This document shows, piece by piece, positions 1 through 6,295 of a stretch of 26,366 bases of DNA; the stretch's first letter is position 1, and each line of letters opens with the position of its first letter. Source of the DNA: Polaromonas sp. (GTDB lineage Bacteria; Pseudomonadota; Gammaproteobacteria; Burkholderiales; Burkholderiaceae_C). A program made the position numbers and the translations under genes. The notes below the pieces were generated by a model. It was not told the origin of the DNA. It made no database searches and worked only from the letters and a program-made list of their open reading frames with translations. Where the stretch lies: NCBI GenBank assembly GCA_025362825.1, contig JANYFF010000579.1, positions 1 through 26,366 on the forward strand. Direction: 5' to 3'.

Positions 1-142
1 GCTCCAGCAAACGCGCATTGGCCTCGCCAGTGTTTGCAGCGCGGACTACCGCCGTGCTGTAGACACCACGACCGGCGAGGGTAAGCATTAACTCGCCGCC
101 AATCAGGCCTGTTGCGCCCGAAAGAAGCACGCGTTTTTGCAT
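1..142 (-). CDS. NAD(P)-binding epimerase/dehydratase-type SDR protein, N-terminal fragment
   Basis: Reading leftwards from the ATG at 142, the first 47 residues begin MQKRVLLSGATGLIGGELM. This is a beta-strand followed by a glycine-rich GATGLIGG loop, the dinucleotide-binding P-loop of extended short-chain dehydrogenases (NAD-dependent epimerase/dehydratase group). The gene is cut by the left edge of the window, so neither the catalytic Tyr-x-x-x-Lys nor any substrate-specific part is visible and no substrate can be named. It starts 29 bases after the stop codon of the RND pump gene on the same strand, so it could be the last gene of the efflux transcript. A TATAAT hexamer sits across the pump's stop codon, however, so it may also have its own promoter. 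Confidence is high that it is coding and moderate for the family. Confidence 0.75.
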   Translation of the reverse strand, partial: MQKRVLLSGATGLIGGELMLTLAGRGVYSTAVVRAANTGEANARLLE

Positions 143-170
143 AAAGGTCACTACGAAAAGAGAGGGTTGG

Positions 171-200
171 ATTATAAGCGGGCAGGATGCGCGCTCACAC
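171..200 (-). promoter_or_regulatory. Possible sigma-70 promoter for the epimerase-type gene
   Basis: On the minus strand, positions 176-171 read TATAAT, a perfect -10 hexamer, 28 bases before the ATG at 142. With an 18-base spacer the upstream hexamer (200-195) is GTGTGA, matching only three of six positions of TTGACA. The -10 overlaps the stop codon of the RND pump gene. The weak -35 means this is only a candidate. Confidence 0.3.
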
Positions 201-3200
201 TCGCGCCGGGCCCCCCGTCGAGCGCTTTATTCGCATTACCGTGCGTTTGTCCGCGCAAGCGCTGCACAGCGCGGCGCAGCAGGTGCTCAAGATCGTCGAT
301 ATAGGTGAAAACGGCAGGCACCACCAGCAGGCTCAGCAAGGTCGACGTAATCAGGCCGCCAATCACGGCGATAGCCATTGGTGAGCGAAAGCTCGGGTCG
401 GCGCCCCAGCCCAGCGCCAGCGGCATCATGCCGGCGCCCATGGCAATCGTTGTCATGATGATGGGGCGGGAACGCTTGTGGCAGGCGTCCACCAACGCGT
501 CGAAGCGGCTCATGCCCTCGTTCCTGGCCAGGATGGCGTAGTCGACCAGCAGGATGGAGTTCTTGGTGACAATGCCCATCAGCATGATCAGGCCGATCAT
601 GGACGGCATGGACAGCGCCTGGCCGGTTATGAGCAGGGCCACAAAGGCGCCGCCAATCGACAGCGGCAGCGCGGCCAGAATGGTCACTGGCTGCATGAAG
701 TCTTTGAACAGCAGCACCAGCACGCCGTAAATGCACAGCACGCCGATCGCCATGGCAATGCCAAAGCTGGCAAACAGCGCCTGCATTTCCTGGGCATCGC
801 CCAGCTCGGCAATCTTCACGCTGGGCGGCAGGCTTTGCATCGACGGCAGTGCGCGAGCCTCTGCATTGACCTCGCCCAGCGTCCGCGCACCCAGTTCGAC
901 ATTGAGCGTCACATTGCGGCTGCGGTTGAGCCGGTCGATCTGCGCCGGGCCGGACTGCATGGTGATGCTGGCGACATTGCCCAGCATGACCGGGCCGTTT
1001 TTGCCCGGAACGCTCAGGCGTTCAATGGCGGCAAGGTCTGCGCGCACCGCGTCGGGCAGCTTGACGCGAATCGGGATCTGCCGCTCGGACAGGTTGAGTT
1101 TGGTCAGGCTGGTGTCGAAATCGCCTGCGGTGGCGACGCGCACCGTCTCGCCAATGCTGGCCGCCGTCACACCCAGGTCGGCGGCGCGGGCAAAGTCTGG
1201 CCGCACGATGATCTCAGGGCGCACCAGTGCAGCGCTGGAGCTCACGTTGCCGATGCCCTGCAGCGTGCGCAGTTCGCGCTCGACTTTTTGCGCGGCTTCT
1301 GCCAGCGCCACCGGGTCTTCGCTGCGCAGCACCAATTGCATCTTCACCCCGGTGTCGGGCGGTCCAACGTTAAAGCGGGCGCCCGGAATCGCCGCCAGCT
1401 TTTCGCGGATCTGCGCTTCTATGGTGGTGAGCGACTCCGACCGGTCGTTGCGGTGCACGGTGGTCAGTGTCAGCACCGCTTTGCGTGCTTCGGGCGCCGC
1501 ACCGGGGGCAAATTCATCGCCGCTGGAGCCGCCGCCTATGGAGCTGAAAATACCCGTGATGCCCTTGACCTGCATGGCGGCCAGCCGTGCCTGCTCGGCC
1601 ACTCGGCTGGTTTCAAGCAGTGTGCTGCCGGGTGGCAATTCAAGGTTGACCTGTGTTTGCGCGCGGTCGGCGGCCGGCACAAAACCCGTTGGCAACAGCC
1701 CGACCAGCGCGACGGATGCTGCAAAAAACACGGCCGATGCCAGCGCCGTGACCAGCCGGTGGTGCAGGCACCATTTCATGGCGCGCATATAGCGCTGCAT
1801 CAGCCAGCTGTCTTTTTCTTCGCGCTCTTCCGTGGGCTTGAGGATGTAGGCGGCCATCATGGGCGTGAGCAGCCGCGCCACCAGCAGCGAGGCGAGGATA
1901 GCCAGCACCGCCGTCCAGCCAAACTGCTTGAAAAACAGGCCCGGCACCCCGCCCATAAAGGCGGTCGGCAAAAACACCGCAACCAGCGCAAAGGTGGTGG
2001 CGATCACCGCCATGCCGATTTCATCTGCGGCTTCCAGCGCCGCCTGCATTGGCGTCTTGCCCATGCGCAGGTGCCGCGAAATGTTTTCAATCTCCACGAT
2101 CGCATCGTCCACCAGCACGCCAACCACCAGCGCCAGCGACAGCAGTGTCACGGTGTTGAGCGTGTAGCCGAAATACTTCAGCCCCAGAAACGTTGGTATC
2201 ACCGACAGAGGCAGCGCAGCGGCGGCGACCAGCGTGGCCCGCCAGTCGCGCAGAAACCACCACACCACCAGCACCGCCAGCAGTGCACCTTCGTACAGCA
2301 GCTCCATCGAACCTTCAAAGTTTTCCTGCACCGGCTGTGCGTTGTCTATGACCTGCCTGAGTACGATGTTGGGATGGGACTCCTTCAGCTCGGCCACGGC
2401 AGCCCGCACGCCACTAGCGACATCAATCTCGCTGGCGCCCTTGGTGCGGAACACTTCAAAACCCACCACGCTCTGGCCGTCCTGCGTGGCCTGTGAACGC
2501 GGCTCGGCAACGGTGTCGAAGACGCGCGCCACCTGGTCCAGACGGATGTGCCGGCCGTCGGCCAGCGGCAGGTCAAGCAGCGCCAGCTCGGCCGCTGTCT
2601 TGACGGTGGCGATGGTGCGGACCGACTGCTCGGCACCGCTGACATCACCGCGACCGCCCGGCGCCTCTTGCTGGACCATTTTCAGGCGCCGTGACACATC
2701 GATGGCAGCCACATTAAGCGCGGCCATCCTCCCGGCATCCAGCTCGACACGGACCTCGCGGCTGACGCCACCCATGCGCTTGACGGCGCCTACGCCGGGC
2801 ACATTGAGCAGCCGTTTGGTCACAGCGTTGTCGACAAACCAGCTCAGTTCCTGCAAATCAGCCGTTGCGCCGCCGTTTGCCGCTTCGCGGACCGCCGGCG
2901 CAGCTACAAAAGTCAGTACCACGCGCCCGGCGGTCGAGGCTTTGGTGACCGACGGGTCGCGCAGTTCGCCGGGCAAGTCTGCACGCACTCTGGCGACGGC
3001 ATCGCGCACGTCGTTGACGGCATCGGAAAGCTTCTTTTCAAGGACGAATTCGACCGTGATCTGCACCGAGCCGTCCAGTACGCTGGTGTGGATATTCTTG
3101 ATGCCCTGCAGGGTCGCGACGGAGTCTTCAATCTTGCGTGCGACTTCAGTTTCAAGCTGCGCCGGCGCCGCACCCGGCAGGCTGGCGCTGATGGTGACGA

Positions 3201-3330
3201 TGGGCAGTTCGATGTCCGGGAAGTCCTGTACCGCGCTGGCTTTGTAGGCCAGCAGGCCCGCCAGCGTCAGCAGCACAAACAGCATGATCGCCGGGACCGG
3301 ATTCTTGATGGAAAGCGAGGAGAAGTTCAT
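172..3330 (-). CDS. RND-family (AcrB/HAE1-type) efflux pump, inner-membrane permease
   Basis: This 1052-residue protein has the normal length for an AcrB-type hydrophobe/amphiphile efflux pump. Such pumps use the proton gradient to expel drugs, solvents or other toxic compounds through a trans-envelope channel. The N-terminus (NPVPAIMLFVLLTLAGLLAY) is the first membrane helix, followed by the first large periplasmic porter loop. The second membrane block (about 340-490) carries GVLVDDAIVEIEN with the proton-relay pair Asp408 and Asp409. The second half carries MGIVTKNSILLVDYA with the partner Lys at about 923. All three relay residues are therefore present and the pump should be active. It lies 9 bases after the stop of the adaptor gene and is the third gene of the efflux operon. 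The substrate cannot be read from sequence, and I see no adjacent regulator gene. A long antisense ORF across this gene is a GC-bias shadow. Confidence 0.95.
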   Translation of the reverse strand: MNFSSLSIKNPVPAIMLFVLLTLAGLLAYKASAVQDFPDIELPIVTISASLPGAAPAQLETEVARKIEDSVATLQGIKNIHTSVLDGSVQITVEFVLEKKLSDAVNDVRDAVARVRADLPGELRDPSVTKASTAGRVVLTFVAAPAVREAANGGATADLQELSWFVDNAVTKRLLNVPGVGAVKRMGGVSREVRVELDAGRMAALNVAAIDVSRRLKMVQQEAPGGRGDVSGAEQSVRTIATVKTAAELALLDLPLADGRHIRLDQVARVFDTVAEPRSQATQDGQSVVGFEVFRTKGASEIDVASGVRAAVAELKESHPNIVLRQVIDNAQPVQENFEGSMELLYEGALLAVLVVWWFLRDWRATLVAAAALPLSVIPTFLGLKYFGYTLNTVTLLSLALVVGVLVDDAIVEIENISRHLRMGKTPMQAALEAADEIGMAVIATTFALVAVFLPTAFMGGVPGLFFKQFGWTAVLAILASLLVARLLTPMMAAYILKPTEEREEKDSWLMQRYMRAMKWCLHHRLVTALASAVFFAASVALVGLLPTGFVPAADRAQTQVNLELPPGSTLLETSRVAEQARLAAMQVKGITGIFSSIGGGSSGDEFAPGAAPEARKAVLTLTTVHRNDRSESLTTIEAQIREKLAAIPGARFNVGPPDTGVKMQLVLRSEDPVALAEAAQKVERELRTLQGIGNVSSSAALVRPEIIVRPDFARAADLGVTAASIGETVRVATAGDFDTSLTKLNLSERQIPIRVKLPDAVRADLAAIERLSVPGKNGPVMLGNVASITMQSGPAQIDRLNRSRNVTLNVELGARTLGEVNAEARALPSMQSLPPSVKIAELGDAQEMQALFASFGIAMAIGVLCIYGVLVLLFKDFMQPVTILAALPLSIGGAFVALLITGQALSMPSMIGLIMLMGIVTKNSILLVDYAILARNEGMSRFDALVDACHKRSRPIIMTTIAMGAGMMPLALGWGADPSFRSPMAIAVIGGLITSTLLSLLVVPAVFTYIDDLEHLLRRAVQRLRGQTHGNANKALDGGPGASVSAHPARL

Positions 3331-3333
3331 GAC

Positions 3334-3353
3334 TGCTCTTTATTTAATAGCTG
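3334..3353. repeat. Short AT-rich AATAGC motif at the adaptor/pump gene junction
   Basis: An AT-rich stretch in otherwise GC-rich DNA. Read leftwards it is CAGCTATTAAATAAAGAGCA, and it supplies the last codons and the TAA stop of the adaptor gene as well as the short leader of the pump gene. It shares the AATAGC/GCTATT core with the motif at 4520-4547 near the other end of the adaptor gene. It resembles short dispersed repeats I associate with Comamonadaceae genomes. With only two partial copies here, calling it a repeat is tentative. Confidence 0.3.
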
Positions 3354-4569
3354 CAGACGCCCGAATTGCGGGGGTTACGGGCATATTTGGCTGTATTTTT
3401 TGGTTTTCTGCGGTGTTTGGGGCGTTCGGGGGGCTGGCCGTGCTGCCGACAGCCGCAACCTTGCTGACCAGGTCGCCGTCATTGAGAAAGCCGGCACCAC
3501 TGGCCACCAGTTCTGTATCGGGCTGAAGGCCGGCGGTAACTTCTACGCGGTCGCCCAGGCGGCGGCCTGTCTGGACCTTCACCTGGCTGACGTGACTGTT
3601 GGCATTGAGCAGGAACACATAGCTAAAGCCGTCCCGAATCACCACCGACTGCTGCGGTATGGTCAGGGCCGGCGAATTGCCAAGGTCAAACTCCCCTTTG
3701 GCGAACATCCCGGCCAGCACCGGTGCGGTACCGCTGCGCACGCTGGCCGGCAAATCCACATAGACCAGCGCCGAGCGGGTTTGCACGTCGACCGTCGGCG
3801 CAATCATGCGGACCCGGCCCTTGACTTCTGCACCGTTGGAGGCAACCACCGTAGCTGGCGTGCCAGCGGTTAGCCGACCCAGCTCGCTCGACGTGACTTC
3901 GGCACGCCATTCAAGGCGGCCGCCGCGGATCATCCTGAACAGTTCCGTCCCTGTGCCAACAACCGCGCCGACGGTTGCCGTGCGAGCCGAAATGATGCCA
4001 TCGTCGGGCGCAAGCAGACGGGTTTGCCGCAGCCTGACCTGCTGCACCGCTTGCGTGGCTCTGGCTGACTCAAGCCGGGCCTGAGCGGTTTTTTCGGCGG
4101 TCGTGTACTGGTTGATCTGTTGCTCGCTCAGCGCGCCGCTGGCCTGCAGGGTGCGCGCCTTTTCAGCATTGGCCGCCGCATCCGCCGCATTGGCCTCGGC
4201 TTCCGACACACTGGCGCGGGTTTGCGCGACCTCGGCCTGTACCGAGTCCAGTGCAAACGTGGCCAGCACGTCGCCTGCGCGCACCCGGTCGCCGACATTG
4301 ACGCGAACGTCCAGCAACTGCAGGCCATTGGTTTCGCTGCCGACGATGGCTTCCTGCCATGCAGCGATGCTGCCATTGGCCGTCAGCCTGATGGGGAAAC
4401 TGGCCTGCACAGGCTGCACCGTGGTGACCGTCAGGGCTGGTTTGGGCACGGCGGTCCTTTTGCCGGTTTCAGTGCCTGATTTGGAAGATAAAATGGCTGC
4501 AGCCCCCAGTATCAGGGCGGCTATAGCTATCAAAATAATAGTAATTGATTTGCGGGTGAGATATTTCAT
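3340..4569 (-). CDS. RND efflux periplasmic adaptor (membrane fusion protein)
   Basis: This 409-residue adaptor should bridge the RND pump and the outer-membrane channel in the periplasm. The N-terminus has a basic start (MKYLTRKS) followed by a hydrophobic stretch to about residue 28, giving a membrane anchor or signal without a clear lipobox. Then come a lipoyl half-motif (VNVGDRVRAGDVLATFALDS, about 90-110), an alpha-helical hairpin rich in Ala/Glu/Gln (about 110-180), the second lipoyl half (TRLLAPDDGIISARTATVGAVVGTGTELFRM), and a beta-barrel and membrane-proximal domain. The C-terminal tail after about residue 370 is Pro/Asn/Thr-rich, looks poorly conserved, and ends inside an AT-rich repeat-like motif. 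It sits 27 bases after the channel gene and 9 bases before the pump gene. I see no good Shine-Dalgarno sequence before its ATG, so translation may depend on coupling. Confidence 0.93.
   Translation of the reverse strand: MKYLTRKSITIILIAIAALILGAAAILSSKSGTETGKRTAVPKPALTVTTVQPVQASFPIRLTANGSIAAWQEAIVGSETNGLQLLDVRVNVGDRVRAGDVLATFALDSVQAEVAQTRASVSEAEANAADAAANAEKARTLQASGALSEQQINQYTTAEKTAQARLESARATQAVQQVRLRQTRLLAPDDGIISARTATVGAVVGTGTELFRMIRGGRLEWRAEVTSSELGRLTAGTPATVVASNGAEVKGRVRMIAPTVDVQTRSALVYVDLPASVRSGTAPVLAGMFAKGEFDLGNSPALTIPQQSVVIRDGFSYVFLLNANSHVSQVKVQTGRRLGDRVEVTAGLQPDTELVASGAGFLNDGDLVSKVAAVGSTASPPNAPNTAENQKIQPNMPVTPAIRASAAIK
4520..4547. repeat. AT-rich GCTAT/AATAG motif inside the adaptor signal-anchor codons
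   Basis: The plus strand shows CTATAGCTATCAAAATAATA within this stretch, markedly AT-rich against its surroundings. Read leftwards it encodes the hydrophobic ITIILIAIA segment of the adaptor's N-terminal membrane helix. It shares the AATAG/GCTAT core with 3334-3353 and with the imperfect hairpin near 18743-18767. It may be a copy of a short dispersed family repeat exapted as coding sequence, but it is a single short match and therefore uncertain. Confidence 0.3.
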
Positions 4570-4596
4570 GCGGTGTGATCGGGGCGGTTGTGGCGT

Positions 4597-6129
4597 TCAG
4601 TTCCAGGCGGGCAAGGCCCACTCCGGGATGTCAAACACCATGGGTGTGGCCGGCGCGGCGGCGGTGTTCCACCCGCCGCCAAGCGCCCGATACAGCGCGA
4701 TCCAGGCGCTTCTGCGTTCTTGTTCAAGGTTGACGACGGCACTTTGCGCAGACAGCAGCGTGCGGCGTGAGTCTTCGAGTTCTACAAGGCTGGCCAGGCC
4801 GGCCTTGTAGCGGGCTTGTGTCCCGGCAAAAGACGCGCGATAGCCCTCTGCCGCCGCGCTGGTGTCGCTACTCTTGTCGGCGGTGCCCTGCAGTTTGATC
4901 AGGGCCTCCTCGACTTCCCGCACGGCTTGCCGCACCACGCCGCGGTACTTGCCAGCGGCTTCCTCGTACCTGGCCTTGGCCGCCTCCAGGTTGGCTTCGT
5001 TGGCGCCGCCGTCAAACAGCGGTACCGTCAGGGCCAGCGGGCCGACCGACCAGGTGTCGAAATCCTGGGTGAAGCCGCGTGCGGTGGAGCGGTTGGTTGC
5101 GATATTGCCGGCGATGCTCAATCGCGGATAGCGCTGTGCACGGGCGCTGCCCACCTCGAAACTGGCCGCGGCCAATAACCGGGCCGAGTTGTACACATCG
5201 GGCCGCTGCGCCAGCACTTCTGCGGGAACGCTGGGGATGGCGGCAATACCCTGCAGTGCGGTGGTACTGGTGTTTTGCGCCAGTTTTTGCCTGAGCATCG
5301 GCTCGGCGATGCCGGTCAGCCCCACCAATGTTTTCAAGTCCACCTCGCACTCTGACCGTTGCTGCGTGACGCGCGCGTTGCTTTCAGCGGCACTGGCGCG
5401 CGCCAGCGCGGCCGTGGCCGGGGCACCAAAGCCAGCCTTCGTCACCATCTCCGTCAGGCGCGAGGTCTCGGACCGCGAGCGGGCGTCGGCGCGGGCCACC
5501 AGCAACAGCGTTTCACAGGTGCGCACGGTGTAGTACTGCAGCGCTGTTTCCGCCGCAACCGAGACGCGGGCTTCATGCCAGAGTGCCTCGGTGCCCGACA
5601 AACGGGCCTTATCGGCCTCCAGGCTGGCGCGGTTCTGGCCGAACAGGTCAAGTTCCCAACTGGTCTGAAAGCCGATCTGCGTGAGGTTGGTGATTGGTGG
5701 AACCGTCACCCGGTTGATAGGCGGCGAGAGGCTGCGGCTGATGTTTCCCGTGGCGTCCAGCGTTGGCAGCAGCGCCGCCTCGGACGACGCGCGCGTGGCC
5801 TGGGCCTGCTCAATGTTGGAGCGAGCCGTGATGACCGATGGGCTGACCGCCTGGGCGGCCCCTATCACCTCAACCAGCAAGGGATCGTTTTGTTGCTTCC
5901 ACCATTGCGAAAGGTCGCTCAGGCTGCCTTTGTGGGGCCTTGTTCCGGCTGGGTCTGCCGCAAGGGCAACAGCGCTTGCAGAACCGGACGGTAGCGGCGC
6001 ATACCACTGCGGCGGCGCTGAAATAGCCACGGTGTCGGGCGGCGCCATGACCGAGCAGGCACCCAACAGCAGCGCCGCGCCTGCTGCAGTAAATGTGGCG
6101 AGCCCGCCAGCAATATCAAGTCTTCTCAT
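4597..6129 (-). CDS. Outer-membrane efflux lipoprotein, NodT/OprM-type channel
   Basis: This is the TolC-like exit duct of the tripartite efflux system. I chose the ATG at 6129 rather than an in-frame one 66 bases upstream, because it gives a clean lipoprotein signal: MRRLDIAGGLATFTAAGAAL followed by LLGAC with the lipidated Cys at 25. The mature protein has the two repeated coiled-coil/beta halves of the family. The first contains SWELDLFGQNRASLEADKA, the second contains AQRYPRLSIAGNIATNRS and VPLFDGGANEANLEAAKARYEEA. A C-terminal RALGGGW element is typical of NodT proteins. The length of 510 residues is normal. It is the first gene of the operon, so the operon promoter should lie between it and the end of glnE (6130-6295). 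I could not identify convincing -35/-10 boxes or a terminator in that 166-base gap, only a CTGCAG inverted repeat without a T-run. Confidence 0.93.
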   Translation of the reverse strand: MRRLDIAGGLATFTAAGAALLLGACSVMAPPDTVAISAPPQWYAPLPSGSASAVALAADPAGTRPHKGSLSDLSQWWKQQNDPLLVEVIGAAQAVSPSVITARSNIEQAQATRASSEAALLPTLDATGNISRSLSPPINRVTVPPITNLTQIGFQTSWELDLFGQNRASLEADKARLSGTEALWHEARVSVAAETALQYYTVRTCETLLLVARADARSRSETSRLTEMVTKAGFGAPATAALARASAAESNARVTQQRSECEVDLKTLVGLTGIAEPMLRQKLAQNTSTTALQGIAAIPSVPAEVLAQRPDVYNSARLLAAASFEVGSARAQRYPRLSIAGNIATNRSTARGFTQDFDTWSVGPLALTVPLFDGGANEANLEAAKARYEEAAGKYRGVVRQAVREVEEALIKLQGTADKSSDTSAAAEGYRASFAGTQARYKAGLASLVELEDSRRTLLSAQSAVVNLEQERRSAWIALYRALGGGWNTAAAPATPMVFDIPEWALPAWN

Positions 6130-6295
6130 GAAAGGGGTTTCTGCTCCGGAAAAAGGGTGGCGATGCCAGGTCGACTGCTGGTGCAACAGGCTCATTCTGG
6201 CCTAAACCCGTGGCAGTCAGAAATCGACCCTGCAAGTTGAAGTGCTGTTACGTCTGCAGCTGTTTTGACTGCAGCAAGCGCCGCGCCTGATAGTG

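Noticed and set aside
478..2496. A 672-codon open frame on the plus strand across the RND pump gene
   Set aside because: It is antisense to a pump gene with all family motifs. Its product is His/Gln/Arg-rich with no domain pattern, as expected for the complementary frame of GC-rich coding DNA.
6230..6295. CTGCAG inverted repeat after glnE as a terminator
   Set aside because: The stem is only 6 bp, each arm is itself palindromic, and there is no T-run on the glnE strand.
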